From contig NZ_JAINVH010000017.1 in NCBI RefSeq assembly GCF_020400825.1, positions 1 to 64,000 on the forward strand: 64,000 nucleotides of DNA, read 5' to 3'. The DNA comes from Streptomyces sp. HPF1205 (lineage in GTDB: Bacteria > Actinomycetota > Actinomycetes > Streptomycetales > Streptomycetaceae). The position numbers were made by a program, and so were the translations under genes. Numbering within the stretch: the first letter of the stretch is position 1; each line of letters begins with the position of its first letter. A model generated the notes under the pieces. It searched no databases. It was not told the DNA's origin and was given only the letters and a program-made list of their open reading frames with translations. Of this stretch, positions 1 through 9,548 are shown piece by piece.

Positions 1-69
1 CGCCGCCACGGTGTCCCGCGACACACCCTGGCTTCCCCGTTCGTCCTTCCACACGAAAGCAGCAACGCC

Positions 70-1308
70 GTGAGCAACGACAGCAGCCGTCCCGAGCCGG
101 CACCGTACAAGATCGATGTGCCCCAGGACGCCCTGGACGATCTGAAGGAGCGCCTGGTCAAAACCCGCTTCTTCGACGACCTCGGCAACGAGGAGGAGTA
201 TTACGGCATCAGCACCGCCTACCTCCGGCCTCTCGTCGAATACTGGGCCGACGGCTTCGACTGGCGGGCCCAGGAAGAGCGGCTCAATTCCTTCAGCCGG
301 CACCGCGTCGACATCGACGGAAACCCCGTCCACTTCGTCTACGTGCGCGGCAAGGGCCCGAACCCCGTTCCGCTGATCGTCAACCACGGCTGGCCCTGGC
401 CCGGCGAGTTCAGCTACGGGCTCATCGGTCCGCTGACCGATCCGGCTGCCTACGGCGCCGACCCCTCCCTCTCGTTCGACGTCGTCATCCCCGACCTTCC
501 TGGCTTCGGCTTTTCCACACCGGTCGGCAGGGGCGACCTGAACTACTGGAAGATCGCCGACATCCTTCACGAGCTGATGACCGGCGTCCTCGGTTACGAG
601 AAGTACGCCGTTGCCGGCTCCGACTACGGGGCCCTGGTCACCAGCCAGCTCGGCCACAAGTACGGCGACCACATCATCGGCCTCCATTACGGCCACGACA
701 TGCCTCCCGGCCAGTTCGCCAACGAACGCTTCTGGGACCTCACCGACGGCGCCAAGATCCCGGAAGACGCGTCGCCCGAGCTCCGCGCCGGCCTGGAGAA
801 TCTGGTCAGCACCTACGTCTCCCACGTCGCCGTCCACATGCTCGACGGGTCCACCCTCACCCACGGCCTCAACGACTCCCCCATCGGCATGCTCGCCTGG
901 CTCCTGCGCCGCTGGAAGAAGTGGAGCGACAAGCGGGGCGACTTCGAGGAGAACTTCCCCCGCGACTTCGTCCTCACCCAGGCCACCGTCTTCTGGGTCA
1001 CGCAGTCCATCGGGAGTTCCATCCGGATGTACCGCAACGCCGTCCGCTACCCGTGGGTCCCTTCGCACGACCGCCGGCCGGTCGTCGAGCCCCCTGCGGG
1101 CTTCACCTTCCTTCTCGGCGACGCCTACCCGCCGGCCATCAACACCGTCGAGGACCGTATCGCCGCCTTCGAGAACGGTCCCACTCGCGGCTCCTTCAAC
1201 GTGGTGAACGTCAACGCACACCTGCGAGGTGGTCACTTCGTCCACTACGAGAACCCGGAAGCCTTCAGCACCGACCTTCGCGAGACCTTCCGCAGGATCC
1301 TCGGCTGA
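70..1308 (+). CDS. Epoxide hydrolase-like alpha/beta hydrolase
   Basis: The 412-residue protein has an N-terminal epoxide-hydrolase region (about residues 10-120) followed by an alpha/beta-hydrolase fold. Visible motifs are the oxyanion loop HGWPWP near residue 106, the nucleophile elbow AGSDYGA with Asp at about 185, and a C-terminal GGHFVHYENP carrying the likely catalytic His. Family knowledge: these microsomal-type enzymes open epoxides to diols through an Asp nucleophile; the natural substrate cannot be told from sequence. No signal peptide is seen, so it is probably cytoplasmic. The start is the GTG at 70 with only a weak purine-rich stretch upstream; the window edge hides the promoter. 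It stands alone, convergent with livF across a strong terminator. The fold is confident, the substrate unknown. Confidence 0.85.
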   Translation: MSNDSSRPEPAPYKIDVPQDALDDLKERLVKTRFFDDLGNEEEYYGISTAYLRPLVEYWADGFDWRAQEERLNSFSRHRVDIDGNPVHFVYVRGKGPNPVPLIVNHGWPWPGEFSYGLIGPLTDPAAYGADPSLSFDVVIPDLPGFGFSTPVGRGDLNYWKIADILHELMTGVLGYEKYAVAGSDYGALVTSQLGHKYGDHIIGLHYGHDMPPGQFANERFWDLTDGAKIPEDASPELRAGLENLVSTYVSHVAVHMLDGSTLTHGLNDSPIGMLAWLLRRWKKWSDKRGDFEENFPRDFVLTQATVFWVTQSIGSSIRMYRNAVRYPWVPSHDRRPVVEPPAGFTFLLGDAYPPAINTVEDRIAAFENGPTRGSFNVVNVNAHLRGGHFVHYENPEAFSTDLRETFRRILG

Positions 1309-1321
1309 GATCGGGGTGCGG

Positions 1322-1351
1322 AAGGGGCCCGCTCGGTTGAGCGGGCCCCTT
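1322..1351. terminator. Bidirectional terminator between epoxide hydrolase and livF
   Basis: A perfect 13-bp stem (1322-1334 with 1339-1351) closes on a GGTT loop and is followed by TTCCTTT on the + strand. It lies between two convergent genes and can end both transcripts. Confidence 0.85.
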
Positions 1352-1363
1352 TCCTTTGGGTGG

Positions 1364-2076
1364 TCAGTCCTCGCCGAGGTAGGTCTTGCGGACGCCTTCG
1401 TCGTGGAGGAGGTCGCGGCCGGTACCGGAGAGTTTGATGGTGCCGACTTCCATGACGTGGGCCTGGTCGGCGAGGGAGAGGGCGGCTTGGGCGTTCTGTT
1501 CGACGAGGAGGATGGTGGTGCCCTGGGATTTGAGTTCGACGATGGTGGCCATGATCTTCTGCATCATGATCGGTGACAGGCCCATGGAGGGTTCGTCGAG
1601 CATCAGGAGTTTGGGCTGGGACATGAGGGCGCGGCCCATGGCGAGCATTTGCTGTTCGCCGCCCGAGAGGGTGCCGGCGGCTTGTTTGCGGCGCTCGCCG
1701 AGGATGGGGAACAGGTCGTAGGCGCGCTGGACGTCCTTGGTGATGCCCGCGGAGTCCTTGCGCAGGTAGGCGCCGAGGAGGAGGTTCTCCTCGATGCTGA
1801 GGCGGGGGAAGATGTGCCGGCCTTCCGGGGAGTGGGCGAGGCCGAGGGCGACGATTTTGTGGGCGGGGAGGCGGGTGAGGGGCCGGCCGTCGAAGACGAT
1901 GCGGCCGCCGAGGGGCTTGAGGAGGCCGCTGAGGGTGCGCAGGGTGGTGGTCTTGCCGGCGCCGTTGGTGCCGATGAGGGTGACGACTTCGCCTGCCTGG
2001 ACGGAGAAGCTGATGCCCTTGACGGCTTCGATCTTGCCGTAGGCGACGCGGAGGTCCTCCACTTCGAGCAGTGCGG

Positions 2077-2080
<4 letters not shown>
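1364..2080 (-). CDS. livF: Branched-chain amino acid ABC transporter ATPase LivF
   Basis: The 238-residue protein is one of the two ATPases energising high-affinity uptake of leucine, isoleucine and valine. Walker A GTNGAGKTT is at residues 37-45, the LSGGEQ signature at 138-143 and Walker B LLMLDEP at about 158-164. Length is normal for LivF. It is the last gene of the leftward liv operon and its ATG overlaps the livG stop by four bases (ATGA), implying coupled translation; GGAGA sits at a proper distance upstream. A strong hairpin terminator follows the gene. Assignment as LivF rather than LivG rests on position and on its short, compact ATPase form. Substrate range could include other hydrophobic amino acids. 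Confidence 0.92.
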
Positions 2081-3008
<928 letters not shown>

Positions 3009-3012
<4 letters not shown>

Positions 3013-4895
3013 GCCCCTGCCGCTGCGGTCGGGGCGGTGTCGTCGCCCGTGGGGGGTGTGTCGGGTGCGGGGATGTCGTCCTCGTGGAATTCGAGCTGGC
3101 GGCGCCGGTTGGGGATGATGCCTTCGGGCCGGAAGCGCATGATCAGGATGAGGGCGAGGCCGAACGCGAACAGTTCGTAGCGGGAGAGGAAGTCGAGTTT
3201 CTCCGGGATGACGTACAGCAGGGCGGCGCCGAGGACGGGGCCGCTGACGGTGCCCATGCCGCCGAGGACGACGGCGGCCAGGAGGAAGGCGGAGTTGGGC
3301 GGGACGGGTCCGGAGAACACGTAGGGGTTGGGGACGACGCTGTTGGTGACGTGTGCGAAGACCGTTCCGGCGAGGCCCGCGAGGGAGGCGCCGAGGGCGA
3401 AGGCGATGAGTTTGACGCGGAAGCCGTTGATGCCCATGGCGGTCGCGGCGGTCTCGTCCTCGCGGATGGCCACCCAGGCGCGGCCGATGCGGCTGTCGGC
3501 GGCGCGGGTGAAGACGAGGACGACGATGACGGTGAAGACGAGCATGAGCAGGTAGTAGTTGGCGAACCTGCCCAGGGTGAAGGACCCGAAGGAGTGGGTG
3601 TTGCCGAGGTTGTAGCCGAAGATCGACAGATCGGGGATCTGCGCGATGCCGTCGGGGCCGTTGGTGATCTTGGGTCCGCTGACGCCGTCGAGGTTGTTGA
3701 CGACGATGCGGAAGATCTCTCCGAAGCCGAGGGTGACGATGGCGAGGTAGTCGCCGCGCAGGCGCAGGGTGGGGGCGCCGATGAGGACGCCGAAGACGCA
3801 GGCGGCGGCCATGCCGGTGATGGCGGCGGCCCAGAAGGGGAACTGGACGCCGGACCAGATGGAGAACTGGGAGCCGGAGACGAGGGCCGCGGTGTAGGCG
3901 CCGACGCCGAGGAAGGCGACGTAGCCGAGGTCGAGCAGGCCGGTGAGGCCGACGACGATGTTGAGGCCGAGGGCGACGGTGCCGACGATGAGGACGCTGA
4001 CGCCGAGGTTGGCCCAGTGTTCGTTGTTCTGGGCGAAGGGGTAGGCAGCGGCGGCGATGACGGCGACGGTGGCGGCGAAGCGCTTGTTGTGCTGGGTGAG
4101 CTGCTGGAACTGTTTGACGAGTCCGCCGGCGTTCAGGCCCCAGACGCCGATGGCGACGAGGATGAGGTAGCCGAGGAAGATGTCGCTGTAGTCGGTGGCG
4201 AGGCCGAAGGTGAGGATCTTCAGGCCGATCGCGTAGACGGCGGCGATGACGAGCCGCTGCAGCCAGGGGTTGAGCTTGCGCGGGTCGGCGACCTTCAGTT
4301 CGCTGTGGTGCAGGCGCAGTGCGCGCAGCCGGCGCAGGCCGCGGACGGCGGTCGCGTTGTCGGCGAACCGGCCGAGTTCGGGGTATTCGGTGCCGTCGGG
4401 GTCGGCGGGGTGCCGGTCGATGGGCAGGGCGAGGGTGCCGGTGAAGAGGACGAGCGCGCCGACGAAGGCGACGAAGCCGCCGGGGTTGAGGTTGGCGAGG
4501 CCGCCGAGTTTGGCGGCGATGTCGATGACGGTGTACCAGGTGGTGCCGAGGGTGGCGAGGGCGAGCAGGAGTACGGAGTTGTTGGAGCGGCTGGGGTTGA
4601 GCCAGCGCAGGCCTTGGACGCCGAAGGCGCCGAGGGCGACGACGCCGGTGAGGATGGCGCCGATGAGGGTGAGGACCTGGAGGCCACCGGGGTAGCCGTC
4701 GATGGTCAGGTTGCCGGGGAAGGCCTCGGTGTACGTCCACGACATGAAGGTGGAGGCGATGGTGGCCACGGCGCCGATGAGGGTCACGGCCCTGGCGGCG
4801 GTGGGCGGCATCGGCACGTAGGGCGCGGTGGTGCGGCCGGGGTCGGTGGCGGAGGTGGTGGTCTCGGCCACGGCGGTGATGGGGAGGTCGGTCAT
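3009..4895 (-). CDS. livM: Branched-chain amino acid ABC transporter permease LivM, long form
   Basis: The 628-residue inner-membrane permease forms the channel together with LivH. Roughly residues 310-600 match the classical LivM core, including LGLNIVVGLTGLLDLGYVAF and the later GGMGTVSGPVLGAALLYVIPE. Upstream lies an extra region of about 280 residues with six or so hydrophobic segments and a charged loop near residues 165-205, roughly doubling the usual 300-430 residue family length. The extension is in one open frame, so it looks like a genuine fused membrane domain. The ATG is seven bases after the livH stop, and the stop overlaps the livG GTG. A short acidic tail ends the protein. Confidence 0.9.
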
Positions 4896-4902
4896 GTCGT
4901 GA

Positions 4903-5832
4903 TCACGCCCTGTCCGCGACGCGTTCGCCGAGCAGGCCCTGGGGCCGGACCAGCAGGACCAGGATGAGGAGCACGAACGCCCATACGTTGGCCCAGCCCT
5001 GTCCGCCGAGCTGCTGCATGCCGGGGATGTTGGAGATGTACGCGGAGGCGCAGGTCTCGGCGATGCCGAGGACGAGGCCGCCGAGCATGGCGCCGTAGAT
5101 GTTGCCGATGCCGCCGAGGACGGCGGCGGTGAATGCCTTGAGGCCGGCCTGGAAGCCGATGTCGTATTTGATCTGGCCGTACTTGAGGCCGGAGGCGAGG
5201 CCGGCGACGGCGGCGAAGAGGCCGCCGATGGCGAAGGCGATGATGATGATGCGGTTGGTGTCGATGCCCATGAGCTGTGCGGTGTCGGGGTCCTGGGCGG
5301 TGGCCTGCATGGCGCGGCCGGTGCGGCTGGTGCGGACGAACGCGGCGAGGCCGAGCATGCATACGACGGCGGCGGCGAGCAGGAAGATGTCGCCGCTTTG
5401 GATGTCGATGGATCCGATGTGGAAGGGGCCGCCGGGCAGTTGCGGGAATCGCTTTCCGCTGGTGGCGTTCGGGTACCAGAGGAAGACCGCCTGCTGGAGT
5501 GCGAGGGAGAGGCCGATGGCGGTGATGAGCGGTGCCAGCCGTGGCGCGTTGCGCAGGGGCCGGTAGGCGAGCCGTTCGGCGCCGACGGCGATCAGCACGG
5601 ACACCAGGGCGCCGCCGAGCAGCATCAGCGGCAGCGCGAGCCAGATGGACATGCCGCTGGGGAGATTCGTGTAGACCGCGAGAGCGCCGAAGGCGCCGGT
5701 CATGTAGATCTCGCCGTGGGCGAAGTTGATGAGCTGGACGATGCCGTACACCATCGTGTAGCCGATGGCGATGAGCCCGTACATCGAGCCGAGGAACAGC
5801 CCGTTGGCCAGCTGTTGCGGCAGGGTGTGCAC
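4903..5832 (-). CDS. livH: Branched-chain amino acid ABC transporter permease LivH
   Basis: The 309-residue multi-pass membrane protein is the partner permease of LivM. The N-terminus reads NGLFLGSMYGLIAIGYTMVYG, the usual LivH opening, followed by INFAHGEIYMTGAF, and the C-terminal part holds AVLGGIGNIYGAMLGG, a conserved permease loop that contacts the ATPase. Eight or so hydrophobic segments are visible. The start is a GTG at 5832 preceded by GGAGG about eight bases upstream. It follows livK after a 175-base gap that contains a large hairpin, and it precedes livM by only seven bases. Length is normal for the family. Confidence 0.92.
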   Translation of the reverse strand: MHTLPQQLANGLFLGSMYGLIAIGYTMVYGIVQLINFAHGEIYMTGAFGALAVYTNLPSGMSIWLALPLMLLGGALVSVLIAVGAERLAYRPLRNAPRLAPLITAIGLSLALQQAVFLWYPNATSGKRFPQLPGGPFHIGSIDIQSGDIFLLAAAVVCMLGLAAFVRTSRTGRAMQATAQDPDTAQLMGIDTNRIIIIAFAIGGLFAAVAGLASGLKYGQIKYDIGFQAGLKAFTAAVLGGIGNIYGAMLGGLVLGIAETCASAYISNIPGMQQLGGQGWANVWAFVLLILVLLVRPQGLLGERVADRA

Positions 5833-5957
5833 CGCATGGCCTCCATGTCGCTGGGAGCAGGGGGAGCAGGGGACGGTGGGCGGGTACCGGGCGTTGGGTG
5901 GCGGGTGGTGGGTTGCCCGGTGCCGGGTGGCGGGTCGCCGGGTGGCGGCTGAGCGGT

Positions 5958-5992
5958 GGGCCGCGCGGCCGGGTCGACCGGTCGCGCGGCCC
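5958..5992 (-). terminator. Large hairpin in the livK-livH gap
   Basis: A GC-rich inverted repeat, GGGCCGCGCG pairing with CGCGCGGCCC around an inner near-palindrome, sits just after the livK stop. There is no T-run. It could stabilise the livK message or partly terminate, giving more binding protein than permease; that role is inferred. Confidence 0.6.
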
Positions 5993-6007
5993 TGGTGTGC
6001 CGGGGGG

Positions 6008-7258
6008 TCAGCCGTTGTAGGTGCCGGTCTTCACCGCGGTCCACTTGCCGTTCTTGACCTGGTAGACGGTGAGCTGCTTGTTGGTGGTGTCGCCGTACTG
6101 GTCGAAGGAGACGTGGCCGGCGATGCCGTCGAAGTCGGCCTTCTGGACGGCGTCGACGAGCTTGGCGCGGGCGTCGGTGGGCAGCTTGCCGCCGTTGGCA
6201 TCCATGATCGCCTTGACGCCGTTGATGATGGCGGTGGCGGCGTCGTAGGAGTAGCCGCCGTAGGTGCCGTAGTCGCCGGGGTAGCCCTTGGACTTGTAGG
6301 TGTTGATGAAGTCCTTGGCGGCGGGCAGGGTGTCGACGGGGACGCCGACGGAGGTGGCCAGGTCGCCTTCGGCCGCCTGGCCGGCGGTCTTGATGTAGGT
6401 GTCGGAGTACATGCCGTCGCCGCCCATGAGCGGGATGTGCACGCCGGCCGCCTTGAGCTGCTTGGTGATGAGCTCGGACTCGTCGTACTGGCCGCCGTAG
6501 TAGACCATGTCGGCGTGGGAGTTCTTGATCTTGGTGACGAGCGTCGAGTAGTCGGTGTCGCCGGTGTTGACGTGGTCGGTACCGGCGATCTTGCCGCCCA
6601 GCGAGGCGAACTTGCCCTTGAAGATGCCCGCGAGGCCGGCGCCGTAGGTCTGCTTGTCGTCGACGACGAAGGCGTTCTTCTTCTTGAGGCTGTTGTAGGC
6701 GTAGTCGGCCGCGAAGTTGCCCTGGTTGGCGTCGGTGGTGGCGGTGCGGAAGTAGGTCTTGAACGGGCGGGTCTTCGTGCCGCTGGCCCAGTCCTTGCCC
6801 TGGGTGAGGGCCGGGTTGGTGTTGGACGGGGAGATCTCGACCATGTTGGCGGAGTTGAAGACCTGCTGCATCGACTGGGCGACGCCGGAGTTCAGCGGGC
6901 CGACGGCGGCGATGACGTCGCTCTCCTGCACCAGCGCGGTGGCGTTCTGCTGGCCGGTGGCGGGCTGCGCCTTGTCGTCCAGCGCCTTGGTCGCGAAGGT
7001 GACACCGGGGACCAGGTGCTTGGCGTTGGCGTCGTCCACGGCGATCTTCACGCCGTACTGGATGCCCAGGCCGGTGGCGGAGTTCTGGCCGGTGAGAGGG
7101 GCGTCGACGCCGATCACGACGGTGGTGTTGGAACCGCCGCCACCACTGCTGCTGCTGTCGCTCCCCTTGCTGTCGTTGCTGCGCGAGCCGCAAGCGGTGA
7201 GGGTCAGGGCTCCTGTGGTGAGCACGGAGGTCAGAATCAGCAAGGAACGGGTTCGCAC
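6008..7258 (-). CDS. livK: Branched-chain amino acid-binding lipoprotein LivK/LivJ
   Basis: The 416-residue extracellular binding protein feeds the LivHMGF transporter. The N-terminus MRTRSLLILTSVLTTGA is a lipoprotein signal ending in a lipobox, LTAC, with the lipid-bearing Cys at residue 23. A Ser/Gly-rich linker follows, then a periplasmic-binding fold of the Leu/Ile/Val type with the phrase VVIGVDAPLTGQNSA at the start of lobe I. The start is GTG with GGAAAGGA eight bases upstream. It would need Lgt and LspA, both encoded in this window, for anchoring. It heads the operon; the 564-base region upstream must hold the promoter. Confidence 0.93.
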   Translation of the reverse strand: MRTRSLLILTSVLTTGALTLTACGSRSNDSKGSDSSSSGGGGSNTTVVIGVDAPLTGQNSATGLGIQYGVKIAVDDANAKHLVPGVTFATKALDDKAQPATGQQNATALVQESDVIAAVGPLNSGVAQSMQQVFNSANMVEISPSNTNPALTQGKDWASGTKTRPFKTYFRTATTDANQGNFAADYAYNSLKKKNAFVVDDKQTYGAGLAGIFKGKFASLGGKIAGTDHVNTGDTDYSTLVTKIKNSHADMVYYGGQYDESELITKQLKAAGVHIPLMGGDGMYSDTYIKTAGQAAEGDLATSVGVPVDTLPAAKDFINTYKSKGYPGDYGTYGGYSYDAATAIINGVKAIMDANGGKLPTDARAKLVDAVQKADFDGIAGHVSFDQYGDTTNKQLTVYQVKNGKWTAVKTGTYNG

Positions 7259-7822
7259 GATCAGTCCTTTCCGCCGGACGACCGACTCTGCTGAGCGGCC
7301 GAGTCACCCGTTGGAACCCGAACTGCAAATCCGGTGACGCGGTGACTGGCCGTGACTCTAGGCGCGAGTGCGCGGGTAAGGCAGAGGGGTGAAGAAGAGT
7401 GTGATGTTCTTGTTATCCCGTCAGGAAACTCTTGAGGTTCTACTGAGGTTGCCGGCGGCTTTTGGGCGCTTTGCGCCACCGTCCGTATGATGAGAACCCG
7501 CACTTCCGGGAGGGGTGCCGGGGCGGGTGCGTGCTGCCGGACGGGCGGTGGAGCAGTTGCCGGGCCGCGATTTGCCGGGTGGCGCGGGGCCGGGCGGCGG
7601 ACCGTGCGGCGGTGGGAATGCTTATTGCGATCGGGTTACGCAGCGTTAATTGAACCGCATTTCCGGACGGGCTTCGCGGTCGCTTCGGCGCGACCGCGGG
7701 CAGCGGTTGTCGGCAGTGGTTGTCGGCGACCGCGGGGAAAACGGGACCCCCGGCCGGGACATCCCCGGACGGGGGTCAGGACCAAAATTGCCAAGACGCA
7801 TTACGTCGGCCGGTCGCCCCCT
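7259..7822. other. Intergenic region between livK and pyk
   Basis: This 564-base stretch has no convincing gene: short frames in it lack ribosome sites and streptomycete codon bias. It holds the livK promoter region (an AT-rich patch lies near 7375-7445), an AT-rich patch at 7618-7665, and the pyk terminator hairpin at 7745-7777. Confidence 0.6.
7745..7777 (-). terminator. Terminator downstream of pyk
   Basis: GACCCCCG (7745-7752) pairs with CGGGGGTC (7770-7777), with an inner CCGGG/CCCGG stem. It lies about 45 bases past the pyk stop. Confidence 0.7.
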
Positions 7823-9256
7823 TTACCTCGGGGAGTCGTCCTCGCCGATGTGGTGGACGCGGACCATGTTGGTGGTGCCGGGCATGCCGGGCGGGGAGCC
7901 GGCGGTGATGATCACCACGTCGCCCTTCTTGCAGCGGCCGATCCGCAGCAGTTCCTCGTCCACCTGCTGGACCATCTCGTCGGTGGTCTGCACCATCGGG
8001 CCGAGGAAGCTCTCCACGCCCCAGGTCAGGCTGAGCTGGGAGCGGGTGGCCGGCTCGGGGGTGAAGGCGAGCACCGGGATCGGGGAGCGGTAGCGGGACA
8101 GCCTGCGGACGGTGTCGCCGGACTGGGTGAAGGCGACCAGGAAGCGGGCGCCGAGGAAGTCGCCGATCTCGGCTGCCGCGCGGGCGACGGCGCCGCCCTG
8201 GGTACGCGGCTTGTTCCGCTCGGTCAGCGGCGGCAGGCCCGCCTTGAGGATGTCCTCCTCGGCGGCGGCGACGATCCGGGACATGACCTTGACGGTCTCG
8301 ATGGGGTACTTGCCGACGCTGGTCTCGCCGGAGAGCATGACCGCGTCGGTGCCGTCCATGACCGCGTTGGCCACGTCGCTGGCCTCGGCGCGGGTGGGGC
8401 GGGAGTTGTCGACCATCGAGTCGAGCATCTGCGTGGCGACGATGACCGGCTTGGCGTTGCGCCTGGCGAGCTTGACGGCGCGTTTCTGGACGATGGGGAC
8501 GGCTTCCAGCGGCATCTCGACGCCCAGGTCGCCGCGGGCGACCATGATGCCGTCGAAGGCGTCCACGATCCCGGCGAGGTTGTCGACGGCCTGCGGCTTC
8601 TCGATCTTGGCGATGACGGGGACGCGGCGGCCCTCCTCCTCCATGACCCGCAGCACGTCCTCGACGTCGCGTCCGGTGCGGACGAAGGACAGGGCGATGA
8701 CGTCGGCCCCGATACGCAGGCCCCACCGCAGGTCGCGGATGTCCTTCTCGGACAGGGCGGGAACGGAGACGGCGACACCGGGGAGGTTGAGGCCCTTGTG
8801 GTCGGAGACCATGCCGCCCTCGATGACCATGGTGTGCACGCGCGGTCCCTCGACGTCGGTGACTTCGAGGGTCACTCGGCCGTCGTCGACCAGGATCCGC
8901 TCGCCGCGGGCGACGTCGGCGGCCAGTCCCTTGTACGTGGTGCCGCAGATCTGCTGGTCGCCCTCGATGTCATCGACGGTGATGGTGAACTCGTCACCGC
9001 GTTCAAGGAGTACCGGGCCTTCGGCGAAACGGCCGAGCCTGATCTTCGGGCCCTGAAGGTCGACCAGGATGCCCACGCTGCGGCCGGTTTCGTCGGAGGC
9101 CTTGCGGACCCTTCGGTAGCGGTCCTCGTGCTCTGCGTACGTACCATGGCTCAGGTTCAGGCGTGCCACGTCCATTCCCGCTTCGACCAGCGCCTTGATC
9201 TGGTCGTAGGAGTCGGTGGCTGGGCCCAGGGTGCAGACAATTTTGGCTCGGCGCAT
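7823..9256 (-). CDS. pyk: Pyruvate kinase
   Basis: The 477-residue cytoplasmic enzyme makes pyruvate and ATP from phosphoenolpyruvate and ADP in the last step of glycolysis. It begins MRRAKIVCTLGPA, the standard opening strand, then LNLSHGTY with the phosphate-binding Asn and Ser. The catalytic lysine is in VIAKIEKPQA, the metal site in VARGDLGVEMP, and the signature PTRAEASDVANAVMDG precedes MLSGETSVGKYP. A C-terminal allosteric domain completes the protein. The frame is open 28 codons further upstream, but the ATG at 9256 gives the conserved N-terminus and normal length. It is monocistronic, with a terminator hairpin after it and a divergent nucleotidase gene upstream. Confidence 0.96.
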   Translation of the reverse strand: MRRAKIVCTLGPATDSYDQIKALVEAGMDVARLNLSHGTYAEHEDRYRRVRKASDETGRSVGILVDLQGPKIRLGRFAEGPVLLERGDEFTITVDDIEGDQQICGTTYKGLAADVARGERILVDDGRVTLEVTDVEGPRVHTMVIEGGMVSDHKGLNLPGVAVSVPALSEKDIRDLRWGLRIGADVIALSFVRTGRDVEDVLRVMEEEGRRVPVIAKIEKPQAVDNLAGIVDAFDGIMVARGDLGVEMPLEAVPIVQKRAVKLARRNAKPVIVATQMLDSMVDNSRPTRAEASDVANAVMDGTDAVMLSGETSVGKYPIETVKVMSRIVAAAEEDILKAGLPPLTERNKPRTQGGAVARAAAEIGDFLGARFLVAFTQSGDTVRRLSRYRSPIPVLAFTPEPATRSQLSLTWGVESFLGPMVQTTDEMVQQVDEELLRIGRCKKGDVVIITAGSPPGMPGTTNMVRVHHIGEDDSPR

Positions 9257-9548
9257 GTATCGAGCGTATGACTTACTCGTTGGTAGGGAGCTCGGCGACA
9301 GCAACAGTCCAAAGACGTCTGTATTAACGCCTGTTGACAAGTATCGAATGATCAGATGAGCGCTCTTATGAGCGGCGATGTCACCGTCAGTGGCGGTGAG
9401 CGTGACTTACGTCCCACGGGACACCCTTGCCCCACCCCCGGGTCACCGCGGGGCAACCTGCCGGCAACGCGCGAGGACTGTCGCACGGCACCCCGCCTGG
9501 GTCAGAATCTACGCGCGTTGTTGTCACTCTCGCCCATCAGGAGATCAG
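9257..9548. other. Divergent promoter region between pyk and the nucleotidase
   Basis: This 292-base, comparatively AT-rich spacer separates two divergent genes. A perfect TTGACA occurs on the + strand at 9334-9339 but has no matching -10 at 16-18 bases; no coding gene is seen. The nucleotidase ribosome site AGGAGA sits just before 9549. Confidence 0.5.

Noticed and set aside
7261-7503. An 80-codon frame upstream of livK
   Set aside because: No ribosome site and no protein-like sequence; it covers the livK leader and promoter region.
7624-7639. GlnR-like GTAAC-n6-GCAAT in the livK upstream region
   Set aside because: The second half deviates from GAAAC and it lies about 370 bases from livK; too weak.
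9334-9339. Perfect TTGACA before the nucleotidase
   Set aside because: No acceptable -10 at 16-18 bases downstream, so I do not call a promoter.
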